Assembly (NCBI GenBank): GCA_028864975.1
Contig: JAGWLG010000008.1
Location: 1 to 64,000, forward strand
Origin: Thermoplasmata archaeon
GTDB lineage: Archaea > Thermoplasmatota > Thermoplasmata > Lutacidiplasmatales > UBA184
Direction of reading: 5' to 3'
Length of the DNA: 64,000 bases
This document shows positions 14,765 through 22,786 of the stretch, piece after piece. A program made the position numbers and the translations under genes. Below the pieces are notes generated by a model, which was not told the origin of the DNA, searched no databases, and worked only from the letters and a program-made list of their open reading frames with translations. The number at the start of each line of letters is the position of its first letter. Position 1 is the first letter of the stretch.

Positions 14765-15274
14765 TCACTCGTCCAGGAGGTTCTTCAACCGCTCCGCCCG
14801 GAACTCCGGCCGGAGCAGCGCCAGTTCCACCACGGTCTTGGACTCCTCCTCGTCGAGGCCCACCAGGGAGTTGCTGACCTCCTCCGCGAGGTCCAGCAGG
14901 AACTCCTCCCGGGTGACAGCGGGCTGCTCCGAGGGCGCATCGCCTCCTCTGGGAGGGTACATCGACCGGACCCAGGCCTGTCCGTTCTCGGCCTTCACCA
15001 CGTAGAGCCACTTTCGCTGGTGGTGCGTCGTGCCCAGCCGGTCCTCGATGTAGAGCACGTCGCCGGTCTGGAGGTCCAACTCCAACCTGCTGGCTCCCGC
15101 CTCCTTGGGACTCGCGGACTTCGTCGGGCCGACCGTCTGTACCACCTTCCCGCCACGGTACAGCGTGGCGATGACCTCGCCCCGGTCGTACCAGGGGTGG
15201 TGGTAGAAGCTTCCTCCTCTCATCACCGCCTTCTGCGTCGCCCCGTCGTTGATGTTCACCTTGCTGTCTCTCAC
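14765..15274 (-). CDS. Hypothetical protein
   Basis: 169 residues from GTG 15274, overlapping the upstream stop as GTGA. The middle is beta-rich (RGEVIATLYRGGKVVQTVGP; DVLYIEDRLG; KWLYVVKAENGQAWVRS) and the end helical (EEFLLDLAEEVSNSL). No family recognised. Confidence 0.55.
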   Translation of the reverse strand: MRDSKVNINDGATQKAVMRGGSFYHHPWYDRGEVIATLYRGGKVVQTVGPTKSASPKEAGASRLELDLQTGDVLYIEDRLGTTHHQRKWLYVVKAENGQAWVRSMYPPRGGDAPSEQPAVTREEFLLDLAEEVSNSLVGLDEEESKTVVELALLRPEFRAERLKNLLDE

Positions 15275-15456
15275 GTTTCCCCCTCCGTTTGCTTCGTCTC
15301 TTCGAGCGCGGCCCTCAAGTGGGCAGCCAGCGTCGCGGCGACCCCCTCCGCCCCGCACTCGATTCGGATGGTGACCCGCGCCGCCCGCGGGTTCAGTTCA
15401 AAGAACGCCGGCTTCCCCTTGAGCAACGCGAGCGCGGCGTCGTTCCAGCGCTTCAC
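15271..15456 (-). CDS. Small hypothetical protein
   Basis: 61 residues from GTG 15456 (VKRWNDAALALLKGKPAFF), preceded by GGTGAGGAA just after the upstream stop. An ATG at 15489 is less likely because it would lie inside that gene. Contains a strand pair RVTIRIECGAEG and a final helix. Confidence 0.45.
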   Translation of the reverse strand: MKRWNDAALALLKGKPAFFELNPRAARVTIRIECGAEGVAATLAAHLRAALEETKQTEGET

Positions 15457-15460
15457 TTCC

Positions 15461-16060
15461 TCACCCCTCCATCCAACTCGGCCTCTCAAGTTCGAGCTTC
15501 TCTGCCAAGGCCCTCAGCTTCTCTGTGGCTTCGTCCACGAACGTGGATTCGATGTCCTCCAGTTCGTCCACGAGGCCTTCGACCTCCTCGGTCAACCTCA
15601 GTAGCCTCATGCGGTCTAGTTCGCCCTCTGCCTCCTTGGACGCCTGACTGAGAGCGAACTTCGCTTCCAAGAGACCCAGGGCCACGTTCTGTGGACAGTT
15701 GCCCACGACCTTGGCAATGGCGTCGAACTCCTTTTGCGCCTCCCCGCGCTGGCGCACGGTGAGACCTGTTCTCTTGGCCATCTCTCTCGAACCGCTTGCG
15801 CTGCTTCGCGTTAACAGAAAGGTCTTCTCCTGGACGTACTTCTTCGGCACCTTGAGCACCACCTCGTCTCCCTTCCTCACCAGCACGCGAACGGCGCCCG
15901 GCGGCAGTCTCACCGCTCGGCTCTCGCCGTCGTCCATCGTGTCGATGATGTCCACCGGAACGACGATGCGTGTCCTGCTGTTCTTCCAGTGCTCTTCCTT
16001 CCACGCCCGCTCGAAATCTCTCTTCTCCGCGCGCATCTCCTTCTTGGTCAACTTGGCCAT
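15461..16060 (-). CDS. Hypothetical coiled-coil protein
   Basis: 199 residues. A basic start (MAKLTKKEMRAEKRDFERAW), a beta segment (RTRIVVPVDIIDTMD; GAVRVLVRKGDEVVLKV), then a long helical C-terminus rich in Leu/Glu (LTEEVEGLVDELEDIES), likely coiled coil. Function unknown. Confidence 0.55.
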   Translation of the reverse strand: MAKLTKKEMRAEKRDFERAWKEEHWKNSRTRIVVPVDIIDTMDDGESRAVRLPPGAVRVLVRKGDEVVLKVPKKYVQEKTFLLTRSSASGSREMAKRTGLTVRQRGEAQKEFDAIAKVVGNCPQNVALGLLEAKFALSQASKEAEGELDRMRLLRLTEEVEGLVDELEDIESTFVDEATEKLRALAEKLELERPSWMEG

Positions 16061-16064
16061 GCTC

Positions 16065-16310
16065 TCACTCCTCGTCCCAGGCCAGCGCCGTTCCCCCGGC
16101 GAACTTCCAGGGGTTCATCACGGTGACCCCGTCGCCCTTCGCCCGCCCGTCCAGCGCCGACCACATCATTCGGTGGTCCCCCCAGACCGTGTGGGGCGTC
16201 CCGTCGTCCAGCATGATGAAGGCCCCAACGACCGTTCCGTGGGGTAGAACCTCCTCCAGCCGACCGTGCACTCTCTCCGTCTCCGGTTCGTCGTTCTCGT
16301 TCTCGCTCAT
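16065..16310 (-). CDS. Small hypothetical protein
   Basis: 81 residues, acidic at the start (MSENENDEPETERVHG), then GTVVGAFIMLDDGTPHTVWG and GVTVMNPWKFAGG. Probably a small beta fold. No family recognised. Confidence 0.5.
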   Translation of the reverse strand: MSENENDEPETERVHGRLEEVLPHGTVVGAFIMLDDGTPHTVWGDHRMMWSALDGRAKGDGVTVMNPWKFAGGTALAWDEE

Positions 16311-16365
16311 TGTTACTCTCTCAGATGCTCGTACTGCGGCCCCGGCTCCGGGGTCCCGCTCATCT

Positions 16366-16647
16366 TCAACTCGGCGGTGCCAGCGTCGCGTCCGGCGGAG
16401 TCACCTCGGCCAGGTCGTAGTCCCTCATCCGCGCCTCGAAGTCCTTGTCCGCCGCCAGGTTGTCCCACCCGTGGTAGTGACCCCACACACGGTACGTTCC
16501 CAGCGTCTGCGCTCTCTCGCCAGGCTCGACCTGCATGTGCGTCGCCAGCCTTCCGTCCGGGTCCCGCGTCCACAGCACGATTCGGAACGGGGGTGTCGAT
16601 TCGTCGCCCGGGAACAAGCTCGTCTGTCTCAGGATTCTGTCGCTCAT
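16366..16647 (-). CDS. Small hypothetical protein
   Basis: 93 residues, MSDRILRQTSLFPGDESTPP, with strands FRIVLWTRDPDG and YRVWGHYHGWDN. The start overlaps the upstream stop by 4 bases. An alternative overlapping frame at 16313-16723 is judged a shadow. Confidence 0.5.
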   Translation of the reverse strand: MSDRILRQTSLFPGDESTPPFRIVLWTRDPDGRLATHMQVEPGERAQTLGTYRVWGHYHGWDNLAADKDFEARMRDYDLAEVTPPDATLAPPS

Positions 16648-16979
16648 TCGTCCTCCACACCTTCCCCGGCACAGTCCTCGAACTCACGGTCCGCGTCCAT
16701 GTACCGGAACTTCTCCCGCTCATCGGCCGGGAGCGGTCCTTCGACCTTCACCGGATACCCCCAGTAGGTCGCGGCGCTGCCCGCGAACCGGGACACTGCC
16801 CTCAGTTCCCCGTAGCGGGTGACCGCACCCTGCTCGTCCGTGAAGGTCTCGAACACCTTCTTCTCGATGGTCCCGGAGGTGCAGCCGATTCGCCGTGTGT
16901 CCGTGTGCTCGAAGATGACCCAGCGAACGGGCATGGACTCCGGTGTCGGGTTGCTCTCACTCGTTGGTGCGCCGCTCAT
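16644..16979 (-). CDS. Hypothetical protein
   Basis: 111 residues, MSGAPTSESNPTPESMPVRW, with RWVIFEHTDTRRIGCTSGTI and an acidic tail FEDCAGEGVEDE. The ATG overlaps the upstream stop (ATGA). No family recognised. Confidence 0.5.
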   Translation of the reverse strand: MSGAPTSESNPTPESMPVRWVIFEHTDTRRIGCTSGTIEKKVFETFTDEQGAVTRYGELRAVSRFAGSAATYWGYPVKVEGPLPADEREKFRYMDADREFEDCAGEGVEDE

Positions 16980-17128
16980 CGCTTCTCCGGCTTGACTCGC
17001 TCCAGCACGATTTCGGTGGCGGTTACGCTTTTCACCCGGACTCGGGTGAACACCGCCTCCTCCCAGGTGTAGAGCTTCGCCACCGTTCCCGGTCGGAAGA
17101 CCCGCTTCACCCGGTCCTTCTCTGTCAT
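16976..17128 (-). CDS. Very small beta-rich protein (50 aa)
   Basis: MTEKDRVKRVFRPGTVAKLY ... FTRVRVKSVTATEIVLERV: alternating strands like a small SH3 or OB barrel. Both ends overlap their neighbours by 4 bases (ATGA), which is good evidence that the frame is translated. Confidence 0.55.
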   Translation of the reverse strand: MTEKDRVKRVFRPGTVAKLYTWEEAVFTRVRVKSVTATEIVLERVKPEKR

Positions 17129-17280
17129 GGGTCCGTCCTCTTCAGCACCTCGAAGGTGAGGCAGTGGGTACAGATGCGGGCCTCCTCTCCCTCGTTCAGC
17201 GGGCGCGTGGTCTCAACGGAGTAGTCCCAGTTGTGCCCTCCCAGGACCGTCTCGCACTCCTTACGCTTCTCGGCGTTCAT
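17125..17280 (-). CDS. Very small Cys-containing protein (51 aa)
   Basis: MNAEKRKECETVLGGHNWDY ... EEARICTHCLTFEVLKRTDP. A Cys-x2-Cys knuckle (CTHC) and an upstream Cys/His (CETVLGGH) could form a zinc site. ATGA overlap with the next gene. Confidence 0.55.
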   Translation of the reverse strand: MNAEKRKECETVLGGHNWDYSVETTRPLNEGEEARICTHCLTFEVLKRTDP

Positions 17281-17507
17281 GCCCTCTGGTCCACCATCCT
17301 ACAGAACTTGTCGAAGCGGTCGCTCCAGATGTGGCCGTCGTGCGGAGACTCCTCCAACTCGACCCACGCATCGACGAGCCCGAGCCGCTGAATCTCCGCG
17401 GCGAAGCTATCTTCGTTGTCCGGTCCCCCGCCCCCGATGCTGCCCTCGATGAGGGCGCAAATCAGTTCCTCGTCCGTCAGTTGGTCAGCCGTGGTGTTCT
17501 CGTCCAT
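17277..17507 (-). CDS. Small acidic hypothetical protein
   Basis: 76 residues from ATG 17507 (MDENTTADQLTDEELICALI), acidic and helical, ending FCRMVDQRA. It overlaps the upstream gene by 23 bp. Confidence 0.5.
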   Translation of the reverse strand: MDENTTADQLTDEELICALIEGSIGGGGPDNEDSFAAEIQRLGLVDAWVELEESPHDGHIWSDRFDKFCRMVDQRA

Positions 17508-17769
17508 CTTCGACTCGCCTCCGTTGTACCCTCGCGCACGTCCGGCAAATGTCGCCGAGCCTGACCCGCCGGTCGTAGGTATCCCGTGAGGCCCACTCGT
17601 CTGTCCAGTGGGCATCGAACGGGCGACCGCATAGCATCCGTGCGTTGTCTCTGGCCTGCGTGCGTCGGTAGGGTTCCGCGACGATGTGCCACGTCGGGCT
17701 GTAGATTCCGTTCCGCCACGCCGACGGCTTGCTTCCTTCCGCCAGCAGGATTGTCCCTGTCTCGGTCAT
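17485..17769 (-). CDS. Small Cys-containing protein
   Basis: 94 residues from ATG 17769, overlapping the upstream stop. Contains NARMLCGRPFDAHWTDE and GDICRTCARVQRRR, which may form one zinc site. The layout (HIVAEPYRR ... CG ... CRTC) is reminiscent of small phage zinc-finger proteins. Function unknown. Confidence 0.5.
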   Translation of the reverse strand: MTETGTILLAEGSKPSAWRNGIYSPTWHIVAEPYRRTQARDNARMLCGRPFDAHWTDEWASRDTYDRRVRLGDICRTCARVQRRRVEDGREHHG

Positions 17770-17999
17770 TCTTTGTCCTTGGCCGGGGTCCCCTTCGCCG
17801 GTAGCAGGCTCATCACGCCGTTCTCCGCCACCTTCAGTTCCCACTCGCTCCCGATGGGGTAGACGCCCTTCTGGCTCCACGGCAGAAGCATCATCACCGC
17901 GGTGTAGGGTGGGATGGCAGCGCGGATGAACGTCACCTCGACCATGGGCTCGGTTTCCGTCAGCCTCTTGTAGACCAGGCTCGATACGAAGACCTTCAA
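17766..17999 (-). CDS. Small hypothetical protein
   Basis: 77 residues, MKVFVSSLVYKRLTETEPMV, beta-rich with a hydrophobic stretch AAIPPYTAVMMLLPW that is too short and polar-flanked for a confident membrane helix. Confidence 0.5.
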   Translation of the reverse strand: MKVFVSSLVYKRLTETEPMVEVTFIRAAIPPYTAVMMLLPWSQKGVYPIGSEWELKVAENGVMSLLPAKGTPAKDKE

Positions 18000-18003
18000 C
18001 TTC

Positions 18004-18417
18004 TCACTCTCCCTTCTCTGTCGTCGTCTGTCCTCTCAGCCGGTCCATCGCGGCGTAGTGCTCGGCCTCCCGTTGCCGGTCCGACTCGTCCTCCTCCTTC
18101 AGCCAGAGCACCTTCCCGAGGTAGCTCCTCGGTACGATGATGGCGGAGTACCGGCCGGCCGGCCCCGGTTCGTGAGGCTTGTAGGGATAGGGCTCCTGGC
18201 CCGGCCCGTTCGCGGAGTAGTACGTGCTCCGCGCCGGGTCTATCCAAAGCTCGTCCACGCGGCGCGCAAAGGCTTCCAGAAACTCCGGCGGTAGCTGGCC
18301 GCAGGTGGGACACCTCTTCCCCGCCACGATGGTCACGCGGTCGAGGGTGAAGGCCGGCTCGACCGGCTTCGCGTCCAGCTTGTCAGGGGGGCTCGGGTTC
18401 TTCTCCATCCGCTTCAC
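18004..18417 (-). CDS. Hypothetical protein with single CxxC
   Basis: 137 residues, MKRMEKNPSPPDKLDAKPVE, with GKRCPTCGQLPPEFLEAF, a Tyr/Pro-rich region (STYYSANGPGQEPYPYK) and a charged end. Function unknown. Confidence 0.5.
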   Translation of the reverse strand: MKRMEKNPSPPDKLDAKPVEPAFTLDRVTIVAGKRCPTCGQLPPEFLEAFARRVDELWIDPARSTYYSANGPGQEPYPYKPHEPGPAGRYSAIIVPRSYLGKVLWLKEEDESDRQREAEHYAAMDRLRGQTTTEKGE

Positions 18418-18505
18418 ACTCCTCCGGTTCGATGTCTGCGACCTCGAACGCGACGTCCGAGTCCTCGTCCTCCCAGACGCAGGATAGCCCGATGGCTTCG
18501 CTCAC
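18383..18505 (-). CDS. Tiny acidic protein (40 aa)
   Basis: From GTG 18505, overlapping the upstream stop as GTGA: VSEAIGLSCVWEDEDSDVAF then an Asp/Glu/Pro-rich tail. It overlaps the next gene by 35 bp. Supported mainly by the stop/start overlap. Confidence 0.35.
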   Translation of the reverse strand: MSEAIGLSCVWEDEDSDVAFEVADIEPEECEADGEEPEPP

Positions 18506-18945
18506 GACTTCCCCGCCCGCCGCGCCTTCCCGCCTTCGGTCCGCTGCCTGTAGAGCCACCCGCGGAGCTTCTTCAGTTCGCGCTCCTCGTCCACGGAGAG
18601 CCCGTTCACCCGCACGTCGTCGAGCGCAGGCTGATGCCCCCCGATGAACCTCTCCATCACCTTCGGTGCCAGGTTGAGGTAGACCTTGGTGAGCCGGTCG
18701 CCCATGGGCCTCGTGAGGCTCGCCGTGTACAGGTACGCGACGACCTCGGCGTCCCCCGCCTCCTTCGACGGCGCACTTCTTCCCAGGTCCGCCGCGTTCT
18801 GCGCCAGGCGTTCCATCTTCACCGCGCCCTTCAGCCACTCGGGGAGCGTCTCTCCCCAGCCGCCCGGCATCACGATGACCGGGTCCATGAGCGCGCCGAC
18901 CAAGTTCTCGATTCCTCGCTTGACAGCCGCGTCCTCTCCCTTCAT
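18502..18945 (-). CDS. Hypothetical helical protein
   Basis: 147 residues from ATG 18945 (MKGEDAAVKRGIENLVGALM). Mostly helical, with DVRVNGLSVDEERELKKLRG near a basic end (RTEGGKARRAGKS). The start overlaps the upstream stop. Confidence 0.55.
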   Translation of the reverse strand: MKGEDAAVKRGIENLVGALMDPVIVMPGGWGETLPEWLKGAVKMERLAQNAADLGRSAPSKEAGDAEVVAYLYTASLTRPMGDRLTKVYLNLAPKVMERFIGGHQPALDDVRVNGLSVDEERELKKLRGWLYRQRTEGGKARRAGKS

Positions 18946-19472
18946 GTTGTGCTCCGTCCCTGCTCCGCGCGCCGCTCCGCTCTCAGTATCGGTTCGACCA
19001 GCCAATCCAGGTCGAGCGTGGTCTGGGGAACCAGTTCCCGGACCGCTTCCTTGAACCCGACCTCGTCCCGAACCTTCGGGTGGCCGTGGTGCGCCCTGGA
19101 ACAGTCCCCACACTGGACCGGGTACGACCCGCCGAGCATCATCGAGCGCGAGACCATGATGCGCCCGTGGTCGCACTTCCCGCAGCCGGGGACGTAGAGG
19201 AACGTCTCCCGGTCACGGCGCCAGGCCGGACAGTGGGGCGGGTGCGACCAGACCTCGACCCCGGAGAGGTCCTCGACGGTGCTCTTGAACGCCGGTGCCC
19301 CGGTGCACGGGTAGCAGAGACCGTTCCACGTCCCCGCGTACAGTTCCGCCGGGTGCCCCGAGCCGTCCCCCTCCAGCGGCTTGCCACAGTTCCGGCAGGA
19401 CATCGGTGGAAGGAACCCGTCCCGGTCCATCACGGCGGCGAACGGGTGCGTGAGAACGTCGGCGCCGGTCAC
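18942..19472 (-). CDS. Multi-zinc-knuckle protein
   Basis: 176 residues from GTG 19472 (GTGA overlap). Several Cys pairs: MSCRNCGKPLEG with CYPCTGAP, then VPGCGKCDHGR with VQCGDCSRAHHG; these fit two zinc ribbons. A helical C-terminus follows (ELVPQTTLDLDWLVEPIL). Probably nucleic-acid or protein binding. Confidence 0.6.
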   Translation of the reverse strand: MTGADVLTHPFAAVMDRDGFLPPMSCRNCGKPLEGDGSGHPAELYAGTWNGLCYPCTGAPAFKSTVEDLSGVEVWSHPPHCPAWRRDRETFLYVPGCGKCDHGRIMVSRSMMLGGSYPVQCGDCSRAHHGHPKVRDEVGFKEAVRELVPQTTLDLDWLVEPILRAERRAEQGRSTT

Positions 19473-19675
19473 GCCCGCCCCTCCCGGTTCGCTGCCTGGA
19501 ACGCATCCCACTCGGGGGAGGGTCCGAGCGGCCGGATGGTGAGCACATGGTCGGAGCCCCACCGCGAGTGCTCAAGACCGCACGCTGGGCAGGGCACGTT
19601 CTCGCTCGCCGGGCCGTCCACGTTCACGGTGTGCCAGGGACCGGACTCCGTGAACTTCGCTCGCTTGACGCTCAT
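19469..19675 (-). CDS. Small Cys-containing protein
   Basis: 68 residues, MSVKRAKFTESGPWHTVNVD, with ENVPCPACGLEHSRWG (one knuckle plus His). No family recognised. Confidence 0.5.
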   Translation of the reverse strand: MSVKRAKFTESGPWHTVNVDGPASENVPCPACGLEHSRWGSDHVLTIRPLGPSPEWDAFQAANREGRA

Positions 19676-19678
19676 GGC

Positions 19679-19852
19679 TCACTCTTCTCCTTCCGGCTCT
19701 TGGATAGGCGCGACCTGTAGAAGCTGGCTCGCCACGTACTGGGCCTGCCTCCGGGTCAGGCGAATCTGCGCTTCCCCTTGCACGATGACCACGTCGTAGC
19801 CTATCGGCGGCGCCCCTACGGGTGTCGCCACGGTTGGTGTCCTTGGTGTCAT
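19679..19852 (-). CDS. Very small protein (57 aa)
   Basis: MTPRTPTVATPVGAPPIGYD, then IVQGEAQIRLTRRQAQYVASQ: a disordered Thr/Pro start and a strand-helix unit. It fills the gap between two genes without overlap. Confidence 0.4.
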   Translation of the reverse strand: MTPRTPTVATPVGAPPIGYDVVIVQGEAQIRLTRRQAQYVASQLLQVAPIQEPEGEE

Positions 19853-19859
19853 GTTCGTT

Positions 19860-20051
19860 TCACCCCTGCGACCGCTCCAAAGCCTGGATGGTCGAGTAGA
19901 GCCGTTCGTTCTCGCGGAGCCGCTCTCGGTTGGCCGCGTCCTCGTCGAAGCGGTGCTTTCCGGCGCCCTCCTTGAGGCGGCGGCGCAGTTCCCGCATCCT
20001 CTCCCGCATCTGGGCCTTGATGTCGGCCACGGTCAGGACGTACCCGCTCAT
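19860..20051 (-). CDS. Small helical protein (63 aa)
   Basis: From ATG 20051 (MSGYVLTVADIKAQMRERMR), ATGA overlap with the DUF3846 gene. It is a single long charged helix (RELRRRLKEGAGKHRFDED; RLRENERLYSTIQALE), likely coiled coil. Confidence 0.55.
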   Translation of the reverse strand: MSGYVLTVADIKAQMRERMRELRRRLKEGAGKHRFDEDAANRERLRENERLYSTIQALERSQG

Positions 20052-20368
20052 GCAATTCTCCCAAGAAGCTCCTTGACCTCGGCGTCGGTGAGGGAGGCGT
20101 CCTTGTTGTCCAGCACCTTCGACCGGCAAACGAAGGCCGGGCCGCGGATGTACTGGTCCGGTCCGGCCAGGAGCGTCGCACGGGGATTGTAGAGGAGGTT
20201 GTAGATGATGCCCTCCTCGTTCACGACGAGCAGCAGCCCCTTGAACCCCGGTATCCCGGTCGGCTCGATGAGCCCACCCACCAGGGCTTGCAGCGGCTCC
20301 AGCTTCGGCTCCACCTCCCGGACCTCGGGCGCACCTTCGACCGGGATGTAGAGGACCTTCGCTGTCAT
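20048..20368 (-). CDS. DUF3846-type protein
   Basis: 106 residues from ATG 20368. The pattern KVLYIPVEGAPEVREVEPKL ... LQALVGGLIEP ... GLLLVVNEEG ... NPRAT matches DUF3846, a small domain common in plasmids and phages whose function is unknown. Both ends overlap neighbours by 4 bases. Confidence 0.65.
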   Translation of the reverse strand: MTAKVLYIPVEGAPEVREVEPKLEPLQALVGGLIEPTGIPGFKGLLLVVNEEGIIYNLLYNPRATLLAGPDQYIRGPAFVCRSKVLDNKDASLTDAEVKELLGRIA

Positions 20369-20757
20369 GGCGTCGCCTTCCCGTTCCGATGCTCCTCGGT
20401 CAGCGTCTCCGTGCCTGCCTCGGTCTCCTTGAAGAAGAGCCCACAGTTCAGGCAATCGTAGAATCCTTCCTCGTCGGGTCCGACGACGTTCTCGGAGCTA
20501 CAGCCGGGAATCTTGTGAGGTCCCGACGGGCATCGAATCACATCCAGGCGCGCTCGGTTCATCTTCACCATCAGGTCCGCTGCGAGCTTCACCCGCTCGA
20601 CGGCGAACGGTGCGCTCTCCTGGATGGGGATGGTGATGCACAGTTGAGTCACCCCGCCGCCCTTCACCGGGCTTACGACGCTCGCAATCCCCCCGAACTC
20701 GCTCAGCAATTCTCCCAGGGCTCTCAGGTCGGTCTCGTCCAGCTTACGCGGTGGCAT
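20365..20757 (-). CDS. Hypothetical protein with C-terminal Cys pairs
   Basis: 130 residues. An alpha/beta N-terminal half (MPPRKLDETDLRALGELLSE; GVTQLCITIPIQES) and a Cys-containing end (VIRCPSGPHKIPGCSSEN; GFYDCLNCGLFFKE) that may bind zinc. It overlaps the upstream gene by 14 bp. Confidence 0.55.
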   Translation of the reverse strand: MPPRKLDETDLRALGELLSEFGGIASVVSPVKGGGVTQLCITIPIQESAPFAVERVKLAADLMVKMNRARLDVIRCPSGPHKIPGCSSENVVGPDEEGFYDCLNCGLFFKETEAGTETLTEEHRNGKATP

Positions 20758-21031
20758 CTGCTACTCCCTTCGCTCCGGTCTGGTCTCCCCACCTGTCGCT
20801 CTCCCAGGTATGCCCGTCGTACTCGCGCACCTGGCCGGGCTTGAGGCCACAGTCGCACGGGGTCTTGCCCTTGTAGGTGCGCAGGTCCTCCACCCGAATC
20901 TGCCGCTTCCACTTGAGGAAGCCGGCCCGGGTGTGGACGTGGTGCTGCCCGAGGAGCCCCATCACGGCGTTCTGGACGTGGACGTTCCCGTCGGGCGTCG
21001 TCGTCGCGTAGAAGGTCATGCTCAGCATCAT
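20744..21031 (-). CDS. Small hypothetical protein
   Basis: 95 residues, MMLSMTFYATTTPDGNVHVQ, with KTPCDCGLKPGQVREYDGHTW. One CxC and a His suggest a partial metal site. No family recognised. Confidence 0.5.
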   Translation of the reverse strand: MMLSMTFYATTTPDGNVHVQNAVMGLLGQHHVHTRAGFLKWKRQIRVEDLRTYKGKTPCDCGLKPGQVREYDGHTWESDRWGDQTGAKGVADATA

Positions 21032-21038
21032 CGCTCTC

Positions 21039-21389
21039 CTACTGGCACGTTCCTGTGCCGTCGGTCTCCGGGTCCCCGCCGTGGATGTAGGACCACTCGG
21101 GCTCCTCCACGTTGTACCACTTCGAGACCACCTTGGCCTCCGGGTCCACCCCGTGGACGAGCTTCTCCACCTCCTTGTGGACGGAGTCGTCCTCCTCGTT
21201 CGCCGCGTCGGAGTAGCTGCACGCCAACTCTCCCCAGTACGTCACGCCGCGCCCGGAGCCGGTCGCCCCGGTCAGCACGGCCATGGGCACGCTCTCCTCC
21301 CCGACCCGGAAGTACGGGTCGAGCACCTTTCTCACGGCCTCGGGCCTCTCCGTCACCACGTTGAACCGCACGTACTCGTTCGTTCCCAT
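21039..21389 (-). CDS. Hypothetical protein, paralogue of 24029-24364
   Basis: 116 residues, MGTNEYVRFNVVTERPEAVR. The opening strand-helix and the end (HKEVEKLVHGVDPEAKVVSKWYNVEEPEWSY) align with the protein at 24029-24364 (HAQLVEAVRKADPAAKVGTSWLDLDSANTDY). Two diverged copies of one family in the same operon. Role unknown. Confidence 0.55.
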   Translation of the reverse strand: MGTNEYVRFNVVTERPEAVRKVLDPYFRVGEESVPMAVLTGATGSGRGVTYWGELACSYSDAANEEDDSVHKEVEKLVHGVDPEAKVVSKWYNVEEPEWSYIHGGDPETDGTGTCQ

Positions 21390-21404
21390 CGTCTTCTCCT
21401 TCCC

Positions 21405-21641
21405 TCAGAACCACCACGCCTTCAGGTCGCGGTGCGCCACGGCGAACCGCTTCGCCCAGGCGAGGCTCTTGAACGGGCCGTAGCCGCAGTGCTCGGAGAA
21501 CTCCACGTCCCAGCCCGGCTCGTTCAGCCGCTTCTCGATTTCCACGTAGACCAAGTCGTCGTTGGTCCGGCTCGACCGCCAGGTCTCGCCCCGGTTCGTG
21601 TGCTCGCGCGGCTGCTTCTTGAACGGTGTCCACTTCGGCAT
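21405..21641 (-). CDS. Small hypothetical protein
   Basis: 78 residues from ATG 21641 (MPKWTPFKKQPREHTNRGET), basic at the start, then VEIEKRLNEPGWDVEFSEH and LAWAKRFAVAHRDLKAWWF. No family recognised. Confidence 0.5.
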   Translation of the reverse strand: MPKWTPFKKQPREHTNRGETWRSSRTNDDLVYVEIEKRLNEPGWDVEFSEHCGYGPFKSLAWAKRFAVAHRDLKAWWF

Positions 21642-21646
21642 CGGTC

Positions 21647-22678
21647 TCAGACTCCCCGTAGCCCGCCGCTCTCGACCAGCACGCTGTCCTCCGCGCCCTC
21701 GCCCCGGAGCACCGCGAGCATCGCCTCCTCGTCCCTCTTCATCACGTAGAGGTCCACCCCTACCGAGAAGAGGTTGCTCGTCGGGCTGATGACCCAGACG
21801 CACGGGATTTCGGAGCCCTCCTTCTTCTGCTTCTGGAAAAGCTCCTCCAGCGGGACCGCGTGCCGGGTCGCCAGGTCGCCCCCGTTCCCCATTGGACAGG
21901 CCCAGGTGTCCACCACGCGGGTCCACGTCCCATCGTTGTCCACCTTGACCTTGCCCGGGGTCTTGGTGACCCCGCGCCAGGCACCCAATGGCTGCCAACC
22001 GATGAGCCGACCGATGGAGCGCGCCACGTCCCACGGGTCAAGCTGCTCTCCCCTGACCTTCAGGGAGCGGTTGTCGCCGGAGGTGACCGTCATGGTCTTG
22101 TCCCCCACCGCGACCCCGAAGGCAAGTCCCCCCGCGTCGATGCCCAGGACCGTGGTCGAGTGCTCGCTCTGGCTCTCCTCGCACCACAGGCAGATGTCGA
22201 TGGACGTTCTGGGGTCGATGGTGGTCTCGTACTCGTCGCCGTCGCCGATGTACCGGGTCTCCTCGGCGTTGCCGTTGTGGGCGAGCATGAAGACCTCGCT
22301 CCCATCCGGGTAGAGGTTCCCCCGCCGGCCCCAGTCGTGCCGGTGCGAGAGGTCCGTCCCGGTCGGGTCGGCCTCTTGCTCCGCCTTCTTGGACGCCTCG
22401 TAGTCGTCCGAGGCCAGGATGCCGAGCCCGCCACAGTCGTCGCACCGGAACAGCACGAAGTCCTCGTCCTTCACCAGGTCCGCGATGGTGCGCCCGAAGT
22501 ACCTCTCCACCGAGAGGTGGAACTGGGGCGGGCTCATGTAGTCCCGGCGACCCGGGGCGTCGGCGGGCTGCGCCTTCCACTCCCGGTACTTCTCTTCGTA
22601 CTCCTTCGCGCTCCGCTCGTACTCGCGGAGCTTGCGCACGGCGGTCGTGAATCCCTTCTCTCCCTTTCGTAGCTGCAT
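21647..22678 (-). CDS. Large hypothetical protein with Cys pairs
   Basis: 343 residues, one of the longest on this strand. A basic helical start (MQLRKGEKGFTTAVRKLREY) leads to FRCDDCGGLGILASDD and DICLWCEESQSEH, which could share a zinc, then a beta-rich domain (TTVLGIDAGGLAFGVAVGDK; WTRVVDTWACPMG) and an alpha/beta end with NLFSVGVDLYVMKRDEEAML. It does not resemble a family I can name. It follows the tetramer-repeat leader. Confidence 0.6.
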   Translation of the reverse strand: MQLRKGEKGFTTAVRKLREYERSAKEYEEKYREWKAQPADAPGRRDYMSPPQFHLSVERYFGRTIADLVKDEDFVLFRCDDCGGLGILASDDYEASKKAEQEADPTGTDLSHRHDWGRRGNLYPDGSEVFMLAHNGNAEETRYIGDGDEYETTIDPRTSIDICLWCEESQSEHSTTVLGIDAGGLAFGVAVGDKTMTVTSGDNRSLKVRGEQLDPWDVARSIGRLIGWQPLGAWRGVTKTPGKVKVDNDGTWTRVVDTWACPMGNGGDLATRHAVPLEELFQKQKKEGSEIPCVWVISPTSNLFSVGVDLYVMKRDEEAMLAVLRGEGAEDSVLVESGGLRGV

Positions 22679-22701
22679 GTTTTCCTCTTGACCTCGCTGT
22701 C

Positions 22702-22761
22702 GCTGATTGTTTGACTGGCTGATGGGCCGGTAGGCTGACCGGCTGATGGGTCGGTGGGTCG
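22702..22761. repeat. Degenerate NNNG tetramer array (15 units)
   Basis: Fifteen consecutive 4-bp units on the plus strand end in G (GCTG ATTG TTTG ACTG GCTG ...), with unit variants such as GCTG and ATGG recurring; the phase then decays. It lies in the leader of the 22678 gene, as the pentamer arrays do for theirs. Confidence 0.65.
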
Positions 22762-22786
22762 CTCAGTGGATTTGCTGCTCGGCGAA

